Notes: generated by a model not told the origin, from the letters alone. A stretch of 49,815 nt of DNA from Thermoflexales bacterium (GCA_016931085.1 JAFGFO010000037.1:1-49815), one strand, 5' to 3'. Numbered from the stretch's first letter, positions 6,890 through 14,888 are shown. Program-made: numbers and translations.

Positions 6890-7639
6890 ATGAGTGAACT
6901 GGCTGTTTCCATTCAATCTCTGCGGCGCGCCTGGGCTGGCGCGCCGCCGGCCGAGCGGGTGCTGCGCTCGCGGCAGTTGTTCGATGTGCTTTTGGGGCAG
7001 GGCGAAACGAGCAAAATGACTTATGAGGAATTTTTGGCCTGGGCCGACGAAGACACCCTGGCTGAGTGGGTCGATGGGGAGGCAGTTGTGACATCACCGG
7101 CATCGGACCGCCATCAAGACTTGGCGCGCTTCTTGATTGCTGTCACGAGCATCTACGTCGAGACGCACGGGCTAGGCGTGATACGTCCAGCGCCGTTTCA
7201 GATGAAGCTCGACCATGGCCGCGAGCCGGACGTGCTCTTTGTGGCTGCCGAGCACCTGGACCGCCTGAAGACAACCCACCTGGATGGCCCGGCTGACCTG
7301 GTGATAGAGATTGTGTCGGCTGAGAGTGTGGGACGCGACCGGGGGGACAAGTTTTACGAATACGCGCGAGGCGGTGTGCCAGAGTATTGGCTGATTGATC
7401 CACAGGCGCAGTGGGCCGAGTTTTATCGCTTATACGAAGGACACTATCGCCTGGCTTTCGAAGGACAGGCCGGCCAGTACCAGGCCTTGAGCATGCCCGG
7501 CTTTTGGCTGCGCGTCGAGTGGTTGTGGCAGGATCCGCTCCCTGATATAGATGATGTGCTGCTCGAAATCGGCGGTGAGGTGTATGCTCGCCGCTGGATT
7601 GAGCGGCTGCGCCAAAAGGGTTTTTTGCCGCCCGAATAG
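6890..7639 (+). CDS. Uma2-family (DUF820) putative endonuclease
   Basis: 249-aa PD-(D/E)xK-like protein. The core begins at MTYEEFLAW (residue 43) and includes EPDVLFV (Asp114), DLVIEIVS (Glu140) and RDRGDKFYEYARGGVPEYWLIDP, the signature of Uma2 proteins common in Cyanobacteria and Chloroflexota. The cellular role of the family is not established; DNA cleavage is inferred from fold. The ATG at 6890 has a good Shine-Dalgarno (gaggtgag), giving a 42-residue N-terminal extension; ATG 7016 would give the more usual length. It is first of four + strand genes that look like a mobile island. Confidence 0.85.
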   Translation: MSELAVSIQSLRRAWAGAPPAERVLRSRQLFDVLLGQGETSKMTYEEFLAWADEDTLAEWVDGEAVVTSPASDRHQDLARFLIAVTSIYVETHGLGVIRPAPFQMKLDHGREPDVLFVAAEHLDRLKTTHLDGPADLVIEIVSAESVGRDRGDKFYEYARGGVPEYWLIDPQAQWAEFYRLYEGHYRLAFEGQAGQYQALSMPGFWLRVEWLWQDPLPDIDDVLLEIGGEVYARRWIERLRQKGFLPPE

Positions 7640-7740
7640 CCCTCTTACGTGGTCAGATGGAAGAAGCAAAGGCCTTGGTGACGGATGATGATTTAGCCTA
7701 TGTTGTGGCCACCCGGCTGGGGGTGAAAGCATGGATAAAG

Positions 7741-7983
7741 ATGCTCGAATATGACGATTGCACTTTTTGTGGCGGGAGGGTACAAGCACGGCTGGTGACC
7801 AAAGCATGTTGGTGGGGTGATCAACTGGTAGCCATTGTGGAGGATGTCCCGGCCGGCGTATGCGACCAATGTGGAGAGCGTTATTACAAGGTTCACGTGC
7901 TAAAAGAGATCGAGGCTTTGCTGAGCCGGAAAGAATCCTTCAGGACGACCCAAGTTCCCCTAGGCTCTTTTGCATTAGCATAA
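7741..7983 (+). CDS. YgiT-type zinc-finger protein (MqsA-N-like)
   Basis: 80 aa with two CxxC knuckles: DCTFCGG near the N-terminus and GVCDQCGERYY in the middle, separated by a short beta-rich segment containing LVAIVEDVPA. This is the YgiT/MqsA-N zinc-binding fold, often an antitoxin or regulator beside a small toxin. ATG 7741 gives the family's usual start; the frame is open upstream to ATG 7657 and would add 28 residues without recognisable homology. No helix-turn-helix follows the zinc fingers, so DNA binding is uncertain. No cognate toxin of the MqsR type is next to it. Confidence 0.75.
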   Translation: MLEYDDCTFCGGRVQARLVTKACWWGDQLVAIVEDVPAGVCDQCGERYYKVHVLKEIEALLSRKESFRTTQVPLGSFALA

Positions 7984-8003
7984 TGTTAGAGAGATAGTGA
8001 CAA

Positions 8004-8285
8004 ATGAGTATGCTAACTGTTAGCTTGGAATGGCCGCGCGATTTGTTGGGAGCGTTAGATGTTCCAGAGGCTCGATTACAAGCCAGGTTGTGGGAATTGA
8101 TTGCCATTGGATTATTCAGGGAAGGACACGTCTCTTCTGGCAAATGCGCCGAGTTGCTGGGGATCTCCAAGGTCGAGTTCGTTCGTCTCTTGGATCGACA
8201 TGGTGTTTGCTACTTTACCGAGTCAGCAGAGGAATTGGTTTCTGAGGTAACCAGGGCAGAGCAGCTTGTGAAGGGTGACTCATGA
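8004..8285 (+). CDS. UPF0175-family antitoxin-like protein
   Basis: 93 aa. The family features are visible: N-terminal strand with PRDLL, then a helix LQARLWELIAIGLFREGHVSSGKCAELLGISKVEF that forms a helix-turn-helix-like unit, and the end ELLDRHGV-type segment (LLDRHGVCYF). Such proteins are usually encoded directly before a DUF3368 PIN-like protein and are predicted antitoxins. That is the case here: the 3' end overlaps the DUF3368 start by 4 nt (ATGA). Confidence 0.82.
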   Translation: MSMLTVSLEWPRDLLGALDVPEARLQARLWELIAIGLFREGHVSSGKCAELLGISKVEFVRLLDRHGVCYFTESAEELVSEVTRAEQLVKGDS

Positions 8286-8467
8286 TCGTGGTCGCCAATG
8301 CGGGCCCCTTGATTTCTTTGGCGAGGATAGCCCAGCTCGACCTGCTGCGGCTGGTGTATGGCCGCTTGCACATTCCCTCCTCTGTGCGGAACGAGGTGGT
8401 GGCCTGTGGTCTCGAACGCTTGGGAGCTAGAGAGATCGCTTCCGCCGACTGGATACACACGCTACGC

Positions 8468-8527
8468 ATTACGTACTACTCCCATGTCCCTCCTCATCTC
8501 GCTCGAAAACGTCGGCCGATACTATTT
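8468..8527 (+). pseudogene. Relic 2 of the wzt 5' end
   Basis: ATG 8484 opens MSLLISLENVGRYY, matching MSPVISVENVSKYY of the intact wzt at 16103; about 34 of 42 bases agree. The upstream cattacgtactac resembles cattacgttttac before the intact gene. Homology ends after TAC TAT (8524). The reading frame is +1 relative to the fused toxin frame. Confidence 0.78.
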
Positions 8528-8539
8528 CCTGGAGTTGAA

Positions 8540-8635
8540 ATGGGCGATTTTTGGCAAGACAAGCGTGTGCTGGTCACCGGAGGCGCGGGCTTCCTGGGAA
8601 GGTGTGTGGTGCAAGGCCTGCGGCGGCGTTGGTGA
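8540..8635 (+). pseudogene. Relic: 5' end of a second epimerase gene
   Basis: ATG 8540, preceded by ggag, encodes MGDFWQDKRVLVTGGAGFLG and eleven more residues, ending in a TGA at 8635. The start with DFW and KRVLVTGGAGFLG is typical of GDP-fucose-synthase-like SDR enzymes. No full-length copy with this N-terminus exists in the window. It could be translated as a 31-aa peptide, but only the nucleotide-binding loop remains. Confidence 0.75.
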
Positions 8636-8646
8636 GAGGAGGTACT

Positions 8647-9531
8647 ATGGCCCAGGCAAGCACCAGGCAGTGTGGCAGTGTGGGCGATTTTGAGCGCGAA
8701 TGGGCAGAGGCATTAGCGTGTGGCGGAGGGCGCTGGCTGGTTTGCCCGACCGATAGTCCGAGCACGCAGGCCAAGCTAGACGAGCAGATCAAGGCTGCGC
8801 AAGTTAGGGATGTGCTCCATGCGGCCGGCTTGACGCAAGGGCTGGCGTTAGAGTGCGGTTGTGGCGCGGCCGGGATGTCCGTTTACATGGCTGACCTGGG
8901 CTTTCGGAGCGTGGCGTGTGACATTTCGATGAACGCGCTCCGGCTGGCGCGCCTGAACGCCGCTTGCCATTTGAACCAACAGTCCATCGAGCGCTTTAGC
9001 ATGGCCAGGGGGAATGTTTTTACGCTCCCTTTTGGCGACGCTTCCTTCGATCTCGTGGCGAGTTACGGGCTGTTGGAGCATTTCGCGCCGGGCGTGCTGG
9101 ACCAGGTTTTGGGGGAAATGCTGCGTGTCGTGCGACCGGGCGGCATGGTTATAGCCGATATCGTGCCTGGCTGTTTCTCGGTGCGAACGCTTGGCATGTG
9201 GGTAAACTTGCTCGGCTCGCTGGCCGCGCACGCGCTCACCTTGCGCTGGCGCAGGCTGCCGGCCCTGCCGGCCGCTTACCTGGACTCTCTGTACGAGAAC
9301 GAGCTGGAGGCTGAAGCGTGGGCCGAGGCGCTGCGCGGTGCGGGCTTGCGCGATGTGCAGGTGCGTGTCAATCGCCCATTTCCGCCTTTGGCCTTGTCAG
9401 GCTGGCCGGAGCGCTTGTACGTGCGGCTGCTGCAGCGCGTGCGCCCGCTGTGGGAGTGGTTCGACCGCGCCCAGCCAGGTTGGGGGCGCAGGTGGGGCTG
9501 GATGTACCTCGCATGGGGGACAAAGCCGTGA
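8647..9531 (+). CDS. Class I SAM-dependent methyltransferase
   Basis: 294 aa. Motif I ECGCGAAGMS (69-78), acidic end of beta2 ACDIS, then FDLVASYGLLEHF and EMLRVVRPGGMVIADIVPG, the motif order of Methyltransf_11/25 proteins. ATG 8647 is chosen because gagaggaggt lies just before it; the frame is open further upstream only because it runs through the epimerase relic. The C-terminal third (ELEAEAWAEALRGAGL…) is the usual substrate cap. The stop overlaps the following GTG start (GTGA). Probably O- or N-methylates a sugar of the glycan; substrate unknown. Confidence 0.85.
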   Translation: MAQASTRQCGSVGDFEREWAEALACGGGRWLVCPTDSPSTQAKLDEQIKAAQVRDVLHAAGLTQGLALECGCGAAGMSVYMADLGFRSVACDISMNALRLARLNAACHLNQQSIERFSMARGNVFTLPFGDASFDLVASYGLLEHFAPGVLDQVLGEMLRVVRPGGMVIADIVPGCFSVRTLGMWVNLLGSLAAHALTLRWRRLPALPAAYLDSLYENELEAEAWAEALRGAGLRDVQVRVNRPFPPLALSGWPERLYVRLLQRVRPLWEWFDRAQPGWGRRWGWMYLAWGTKP

Positions 9532-10649
9532 GGGACACGAGGATCGGCCTGGTCGCCAAGCCGGACAAGCAGATGACGGGCCTGTGGCGCTATGCCTCGA
9601 GCCTCTACAACTCGCTGCGCGCTGAGGGTGTCGCGGTCGAGATGGTGCATCCTGTCCCCCCATTGCCAGGCTACCTGTCGCGCGCCGGCAAGGCGTTTGG
9701 CCTGGACGCGGAGACTTTTTTTGCCTCTTACCCGCTGAAGGTGCGTCTGGGTGGCGTGTCCGTGTGCCACCTGGCCAGCCAAAACCTGGCGACCCTACTG
9801 CTTTTTCAACGGCTGCCTCCCACTGTGGTGACGGTGCACGACATCATCCCCCACCTGGTGCGCGGCGACGCGGCATTGAACACCTACCGGCACGGGCTTG
9901 AGCGCTTGTTCGACCGGCTTGCGCTGCGCGCTCTGCGCCGGGCCGGGGCGTTGATCGCCATTTCGGAATTTACCAGGCAGACGGTAACCAAGGCCCTGGC
10001 TTATCCGCCCGAGCGCATTCACGTCGTGTACCGCGCGGTGGACAGGCAGGTCTTCAAGCCGCTGGCGGTTCCGGCCGCATTCCGGCACAAGTATGGCTTG
10101 GAGCAGGATCGCCAGCACGTGCTTTACGTTGGCTCTGAGGATCCGCGCAAGAATCTGGAGAGCCTGGTCAAGGCACTTGCCATCGTGCGAAGGCGAGCTC
10201 CGCACGCGGTGCTGGTCAAAGCGGGGGCGGCTCACTTTGGGGCCGAGCGCGAGCGGCTGCTGCGCCTGGTGGAAAGCCTGGGCCTGGGAGATAGTGTGCG
10301 TTTCTTGGACCACGTGTCTGACGAGGATTTGCCTTGGCTGTATAATGCGGCTGACGTGTTTGTGTTGCCCTCGTTCTACGAGGGATTTGGCCTGCCGGCC
10401 CTGGAGGCGGCTAGCTGTGGCACACCGGTGATTGCTGCCAACCGAGCCTCGCTGCCCGAGGTGGTAGGAGAGGGTGGGGTGTTGGTGGATCCGGATGACG
10501 AGCAGGCGCTGGCGTGCGAAATCGTGGCCTTGCTGGCCGAGCCGGAGCGGCGCGCGGCCGCCTCGCAAGCGGCGCTGCACCAGGCTGGGCGCTTTTCGCT
10601 CGAGCGGCAGGCGGCCGAAACGCTGGCGGTGTATAGAGAGTTAGGCTGA
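9528..10649 (+). CDS. GT4-type glycosyltransferase
   Basis: 373 aa GT-B enzyme. N-domain starts RIGLVAKPDKQMTGLWRY; TVHDIIPHLVRGD and ALIAISEFTRQTV close the acceptor domain; C-domain has LYVGSEDPRKNLESLV, then LYNAADVFVLPSFYEGFGLP with E-x7-E (EGFGLPALE) and PEVVGEGG. The phrase VGSEDPRKN is characteristic of mannosyl/rhamnosyl-type GT4s. GTG 9528 overlaps the upstream stop and has ggggga at 8 nt; ATG 9513 is in frame but lacks a Shine-Dalgarno. It is followed 8 nt later by a paralogous GT4. Confidence 0.88.
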   Translation: MRDTRIGLVAKPDKQMTGLWRYASSLYNSLRAEGVAVEMVHPVPPLPGYLSRAGKAFGLDAETFFASYPLKVRLGGVSVCHLASQNLATLLLFQRLPPTVVTVHDIIPHLVRGDAALNTYRHGLERLFDRLALRALRRAGALIAISEFTRQTVTKALAYPPERIHVVYRAVDRQVFKPLAVPAAFRHKYGLEQDRQHVLYVGSEDPRKNLESLVKALAIVRRRAPHAVLVKAGAAHFGAERERLLRLVESLGLGDSVRFLDHVSDEDLPWLYNAADVFVLPSFYEGFGLPALEAASCGTPVIAANRASLPEVVGEGGVLVDPDDEQALACEIVALLAEPERRAAASQAALHQAGRFSLERQAAETLAVYRELG

Positions 10650-10657
10650 GGAGTACA

Positions 10658-11743
10658 GTGACAGGGTCTGTTCATCTGATCGCGAATACCTCAGGCTTGC
10701 ATAGTGGCATCTCGCGCTACTGCGACGAGTTGTACAAACACCTGCAGGGCCGGGCGCCGGTCCGCTTGTGCTCTTTCCGATCCCTACCGCTGACTAACCA
10801 CCTGACGTTCTTGGAGCACTTGCCGTTGGGGGTAGTGCCGGATGAGCGGCAGGGGATTTATCACTTTACGCGTATCATGGGCTGCGCACTGATGTTGTGG
10901 CGCCCCCTGCGGCCGGCGGTCGCCACTGTGCACGATTTGGGATCGCTGGTGTGGAAACCGGAATACCAATCTAGTGGTGCTCTAGACCGATTCCTCTTTT
11001 GGCTTTCCCTGCAAGGCTTGAAGAAAATGGACCGGATTATCGCTGACTCGTGTGCCACAGCCCGGTCCGTGATTGATTTATTGGGCATCTCCGCCGGGCG
11101 TGTCAAGGTCGTACATCTTGGCGTCGATCAGGACGTGTTTCGCCGTGTACGGGGTGCTCGGGGGGCTTTACAGCAAAAATATAACCTTCCTGACCAACCT
11201 GGTGTGTATACTGTATTGTACGTGGGAAGCGAGTCAGCCCGCAAGAACCTGGTAACGCTGTTGGAAGCGCTGGCCAGCTTTAAAAGCAAGGGAATGGTTT
11301 TGCGATTGATCAAGGTAGGCGGCGCGGGTCATCCCAGTTGCCGGGCTGTTTTTTTGGGGCATGTCGCTCGCTTGGGGATGGGTGAAAACGTGACGATTGT
11401 GGGGGAGGTGCCTGACGCAGATTTGCCCTTGTTTTACAGTGGCGCGGATGTGTTTGTTCTTCCCTCGTATGTCGAAGGCTTTGGTTTGCCAGTGTTGGAG
11501 GCCATGGCTTGCGGAACGCCGGTGGTGTGCTCAAATGCCGGGGCTTTGCCCGAGGTGGTGGGAGACGCCGCGATGGTTGTTCGACCGGACGATGTAGTGG
11601 GGTACGTGGATGCCATCGCGAGGATATTGGGTGATTCCGCCCTGAGTGAGCGACTGGTACAAAAGGGGACGGAGCGATGCAGCTTGTTTCCCTGGTATCG
11701 TGCGGCTGAGGAGACGGCCGCCGTGTATAATGACACGCTTTAG
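10658..11743 (+). CDS. GT4-type glycosyltransferase
   Basis: 361 aa, paralogous to the preceding gene and to 41129-42292. Acceptor domain: NTSGLHSGISRYCDELYKHL and TVHDLGSLVWKPEY; donor domain: [44 protein letters not shown] with E-x7-E, and [16 protein letters not shown] start with gagga 5-8 nt upstream. About 80 nt of spacer separates it from asnB. The base composition begins to fall here relative to 9528-10649. Confidence 0.88.
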   Translation: MTGSVHLIANTSGLHSGISRYCDELYKHLQGRAPVRLCSFRSLPLTNHLTFLEHLPLGVVPDERQGIYHFTRIMGCALMLWRPLRPAVATVHDLGSLVWKPEYQSSGALDRFLFWLSLQGLKKMDRIIADSCATARSVIDLLGISAGRVKVVHLGVDQDVFRRVRGARGALQQKYNLPDQPGVYTVLYVGSESARKNLVTLLEALASFKSKGMVLRLIKVGGAGHPSCRAVFLGHVARLGMGENVTIVGEVPDADLPLFYSGADVFVLPSYVEGFGLPVLEAMACGTPVVCSNAGALPEVVGDAAMVVRPDDVVGYVDAIARILGDSALSERLVQKGTERCSLFPWYRAAEETAAVYNDTL

Positions 11744-11825
11744 AGTCGCAGGTTGGATGTTTTCCAGGCATATCTGGGTAGTTGCCGAGAGCTCGAGATT
11801 CCCTACTGAAGGATAAAGGTGCGCT

Positions 11826-13748
11826 ATGTGTGGTATTTGTGGCATCGTGCTCAAGGATCGCAAACGGCCTGTTGACGTGGCTGTGCTGGAACGGATGACG
11901 GACGTGCTCCGCCATCGCGGCCCGGATGACCGGGGGACGCAGATATGGGCCAACGTGGCTTTTGGTCACCGTCGTCTCTCCATCATCGATCTCCAGGCCG
12001 GTCACCAGCCGATGAGCAACGCAGAGGGCACGCTGTGGGTCACGTTTAACGGCGAACTGTATAATTACATCGAGCTGCGAGCCACCCTCATTCAGCAGGG
12101 ATTCCGCTTGCGCACTTATTCGGACACAGAAGTGTTGATCAATCTGTACGCTTGCTACGGCTTGGACATGTTTCGACACATGAACGGCATGTTCGCTTTT
12201 GCCCTGTACGACCTCGCTCAGCGGTGTATCTTGCTGGGGCGTGATCGTTTTGGCGAAAAACCCTTATACTATTATCGGGACGCTGAGCAGTTCCTCTTTG
12301 CCTCCGAGATCAAGTCCATCTTACAAGCGCCTGGGGTGCGGGCGGAACCCGACATGGGGGCAGTCCACGAGTATCTCACGTTTCAATATTGCTTGAATCA
12401 CCGGACGCTGTTCAAGGACATCCATAAATTAGAACCTGCCAGCTACTTGGTGTTGGATGACGCCGGCGAGATCGCTGAGAGTGCTGAGTATTGGTCGCTG
12501 GGCTTTGAGGAGGACCATTCGCGCGGCGAAGAGTATTATGTCGATGAGCTGCGCTTTTTGCTGGAGGACGCTGTCAAGATCCGCCTGCGGAGTGACGTGC
12601 CGGTCGGCACCTATCTGAGCGGCGGGGTAGATTCGAGCATGGTGGGCTCGCTGTCGGCCAAGCTCATGGGGCGTGGCCTGCCGGCTTTTACCGGCTATTT
12701 TGCCGAGGGTGAGCAGTTTAGCGAACTCAAGTACGCGCAGGCAGTCGCCGCTTACAATGGCAGCCCGCATCACGTGATTTGCCCCACGGCGGCCGATTTT
12801 GCTGCCAGTTTGCGCAAGATCGTCTACCACATGGATGAGCCGGCCGCCGGACCGGGGGCCTTCCCGCAGTTGATGGTGTCGGATCTGGCCGCCCAGCACG
12901 TCAAGGTGGTGTTGGGCGGGCAGGGCGGCGACGAGATCTTTGGCGGTTACGCTCGCTACCTCATCATGTATCTGGAGGAAAGTATCAAGGGTTCGATTTT
13001 TGAGACCCAAGATCCGCAGCGGCACATTGTGACATTAGGACACGTGTTGCCCAACCTGTCCATGCTGCAACAATACGTGCCCATGCTCAAGCAGTTTTGG
13101 AGCCGGGGACTGTTCGAGCCGGTCGAGCGCCGTTATTATGCACTCGTGGCGCGTATCCCGGCCCTGGAAAATTACTTCGCGGCCGAGTTCCTGGGCACGC
13201 GGGACGAGGAAGTGATTTTCAACACTTTCGAAACGCAGTTCAACGATATCCTACACCGGGTTTTTAGCGGCGGCTCGGCCTTGTTTAACCGGATGACGGC
13301 TTACGATGCGCGCACCATGCTGCAATCGCTGCTCCACGTCGAAGACCGTATGAGCATGGCCGTTTCGCTCGAGTCCCGGCTGCCGCTGCTCGACCACCGC
13401 CTGGCCGAGTTGATGTTCCGCGTGCCGCCTTTGTTCAAATACCGCGACGGCAAGTCGAAGGCGCTCTTGTTGGCGGCCGCCAGGCCTTTTTTGCCCGAGA
13501 GCGTGTTGAATCGAAAAGACAAGATGGGCTTTCCGGTGCCGTTTGTGGAATGGACACGGGGGCCTTTAAAAGAGTTCGTGAGCGATATTTTGCTGGGCCA
13601 GGCAGCCCGCCAGCGAGGTATCTACAGGCTGGAGGGCGTGGCGCAGTTGCTGCAAAGTGAACAGGCTTTTGGCCGAGCCTTGTGGGGGCTATTGTGCCTG
13701 GAACTCTGGTTCCAGGTGTTTATCGATCGCCTGCCAGGAGATTTGTAA
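11826..13748 (+). CDS. asnB: Asparagine synthase (glutamine-hydrolysing)-like amidotransferase
   Basis: 640 aa. The N-terminal class II glutaminase domain begins MCGICGIV with catalytic Cys2 after Met removal, and has HRGPDDRGT and FNGELYNY. The synthetase domain has the PP-loop YLSGGVDSSMV (about 262-272) that binds ATP, and GGQGGDEIFGGY. Such proteins make asparagine, but inside O-antigen or capsule loci they are also known to amidate uronic acids or related sugars. Placement between GT4 genes and wzm favours a glycan role; this is inference. ATG start with gaag-gata at weak spacing. The stop is followed by the wzm promoter. Confidence 0.9.
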   Translation: MCGICGIVLKDRKRPVDVAVLERMTDVLRHRGPDDRGTQIWANVAFGHRRLSIIDLQAGHQPMSNAEGTLWVTFNGELYNYIELRATLIQQGFRLRTYSDTEVLINLYACYGLDMFRHMNGMFAFALYDLAQRCILLGRDRFGEKPLYYYRDAEQFLFASEIKSILQAPGVRAEPDMGAVHEYLTFQYCLNHRTLFKDIHKLEPASYLVLDDAGEIAESAEYWSLGFEEDHSRGEEYYVDELRFLLEDAVKIRLRSDVPVGTYLSGGVDSSMVGSLSAKLMGRGLPAFTGYFAEGEQFSELKYAQAVAAYNGSPHHVICPTAADFAASLRKIVYHMDEPAAGPGAFPQLMVSDLAAQHVKVVLGGQGGDEIFGGYARYLIMYLEESIKGSIFETQDPQRHIVTLGHVLPNLSMLQQYVPMLKQFWSRGLFEPVERRYYALVARIPALENYFAAEFLGTRDEEVIFNTFETQFNDILHRVFSGGSALFNRMTAYDARTMLQSLLHVEDRMSMAVSLESRLPLLDHRLAELMFRVPPLFKYRDGKSKALLLAAARPFLPESVLNRKDKMGFPVPFVEWTRGPLKEFVSDILLGQAARQRGIYRLEGVAQLLQSEQAFGRALWGLLCLELWFQVFIDRLPGDL

Positions 13749-13753
13749 GGTCG

Positions 13754-13781
13754 TTGTCATATTTCATAGATGTGGTATGAT
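13754..13781 (+). promoter_or_regulatory. Promoter for wzm
   Basis: TTGTCA (13754-13759), 16-nt spacer, TATGAT (13776-13781). It lies between asnB and wzm and would give a leader of about 30 nt before ATG 13820. This suggests the export module is transcribed separately from the upstream genes. Confidence 0.6.
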
Positions 13782-13819
13782 TGTGCACTTGCGGATGAGA
13801 AAGAAACTCGTTTACTAGG

Positions 13820-14695
13820 ATGACGGTGAACATGACAGTATCAAAACAGGCTGACGCCGGTGATTGGACGATGATCATCCGGCCCCAGGGCAGTTGGCTC
13901 GATCTCAGGCTGGGCGAGTTGTGGCGCTACCGCGACCTGGTCGGCCTTTTCGTGTGGCGCGACTTTGTCGCCATCTACAAGCAGACCATCCTGGGGCCTC
14001 TGTGGCATCTCGTCCAGCCCTTGATGACGACCATCACATTTACAATCATCTTTGGCAACTTTGCCCGCCTGCCCACGGATGGCTTGCCCGGTTTTTTGTT
14101 CTATATGTCGGGTACGCTCATTTGGGGATATTTTTCCGCTTGCCTGGTCAGCACCTCGAACACCTTTATCGGGAACGCCGGCATCTTTGGTAAGGTCTAC
14201 TTTCCCCGCCTGGCCGTGCCGGTTTCGATATTGGTCTCCAGGCTGATTGCGTTTGCCATCCAGTTTGGCTTGTTCCTGGCATTCCTGGCCTATTTTGCCC
14301 TGGCCGGCGCGGCTGTCCGCCCGAACGCATGGCTGCTGCTCACCCCGCTTTTGCTGCTGATGATGGCCGGCTTTGGCCTGGGTTTTGGCATCCTCGTTTC
14401 GGCACTGACCACGCGCTATCGAGATTTGCAGCAATTGGTCGCCTTTGGCGTCCAGTTGTGGATGTACGCCACGCCGGTGATCTACCCACTGTCGGCCATC
14501 CCTCAGCGCTACCGCTGGCTGATCCTGGCCAACCCGCTGACGCCGGTTGTGGAGAGCTTTCGCTACGCCTTCCTGGGCGCCGGCACGGTGAATTTGGCTC
14601 ATCTGTTGTACAGCCTGGCGGTTATGGTGGCGGTTTTGCTGCTGGGCGTGCTCCTCTTTAACCGTGTTGAGCGCACCTTCATGGACACGGTCTAG
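13820..14695 (+). CDS. wzm: ABC-2 type polysaccharide export permease
   Basis: 291 aa with a cytosolic N-terminal amphipathic segment (GSWLDLRLGELWRYRDLVGLFVWRDF, an ABC2 permease hallmark) and six predicted membrane helices (about 60-80, 88-108, 132-160, 168-196, 202-222 and 260-283). It forms the channel that carries the completed undecaprenyl-linked glycan across the membrane, powered by Wzt (16103-17386). ATG 13820 or ATG 13832 may be the start. The last 22 codons recur as a relic at 5480-5548. The gene is directly followed by an epimerase relic, then wecB and wzt, so wzm and wzt are not adjacent as they usually are. Confidence 0.93.
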   Translation: MTVNMTVSKQADAGDWTMIIRPQGSWLDLRLGELWRYRDLVGLFVWRDFVAIYKQTILGPLWHLVQPLMTTITFTIIFGNFARLPTDGLPGFLFYMSGTLIWGYFSACLVSTSNTFIGNAGIFGKVYFPRLAVPVSILVSRLIAFAIQFGLFLAFLAYFALAGAAVRPNAWLLLTPLLLLMMAGFGLGFGILVSALTTRYRDLQQLVAFGVQLWMYATPVIYPLSAIPQRYRWLILANPLTPVVESFRYAFLGAGTVNLAHLLYSLAVMVAVLLLGVLLFNRVERTFMDTV

Positions 14696-14700
14696 TCGAT

Positions 14701-14753
14701 TTGAAATGGCGTCTTGGCTCCTTGCCGGCAGGGCCGCTTTTATCGGCAGCAAA
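14701..14753 (+). pseudogene. Relic: 5' end of the 5554-type epimerase gene
   Basis: TTG 14701 lies 5 nt after the wzm stop, exactly as TTG 5554 lies 5 nt after the permease-relic stop. The 27 nt 14727-14753 read GRAAFIGSK against GGAGFIGSN of the intact epimerase (23 of 27 bases agree); the 5' portion is more diverged and carries a one-base gap. Homology ends there. The original wzm-epimerase pair is thus split: intact permease with broken epimerase here, broken permease with intact epimerase at 5.5 kb. Confidence 0.78.
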
Positions 14754-14758
14754 GAATG

Positions 14759-14873
14759 GGCTATCGGAATAGCCTGTTGAAATTGGAGATTCGCGAGCCT
14801 GGAAAAACGCAAAATCAACACACTCTTCCGGAGAGCCCAAATAATGCGGGGCCATCGGAATGGCCTGTTGAAA
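14759..14873. repeat. Pair of covarying hairpins followed by tgttgaaa
   Basis: Hairpin 1: ggctat-cgga-atagcc (14759-14774). Hairpin 2: ggccat-cgga-atggcc (14850-14865). The only stem difference, T-A versus C-G, is compensatory. Both are followed by tgttgaaa. The two copies are 91 nt apart in the wzm-wecB spacer. Confidence 0.75.
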
Positions 14874-14888
14874 ATGTGTAGCGGGTAG

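Larger units (their letters stand above)
8282..8635 (+). pseudogene. Truncated DUF3368 PIN-like toxin fused to transporter/epimerase relics
   Basis: The first about 59 codons encode a good DUF3368 N-terminus (IVVANAGPLISLARIAQLDL, then IPSSVRNEVV and GAREIASADWI). Full-length members are about 150-165 aa and place further acidic PIN residues downstream, so the toxin core is missing here. After ADWIHT (about 8458) the sequence switches to a relic of the wzt 5' region (8468-8527, other frame) and then to the 5' end of an epimerase gene (8540-8635, same frame). The open frame is therefore a chimera. The antitoxin gene upstream is intact. Confidence 0.82.

Noticed and set aside
6279..6893. 204-codon + strand frame across the epimerase end and spacer
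   Set aside because: Its first third is the epimerase gene in another frame and the rest runs over the wzt relic and promoter; no coherent protein.
8551..8646. Longer N-terminus for the 8647 methyltransferase
   Set aside because: The upstream codons lie within the epimerase relic in another frame, and a strong Shine-Dalgarno precedes ATG 8647.
14759..14873. Possible CRISPR (two repeats 91 nt apart)
   Set aside because: Only two copies, the repeat is about 24 nt and differs in sequence while keeping a stem, and no cas genes are present.
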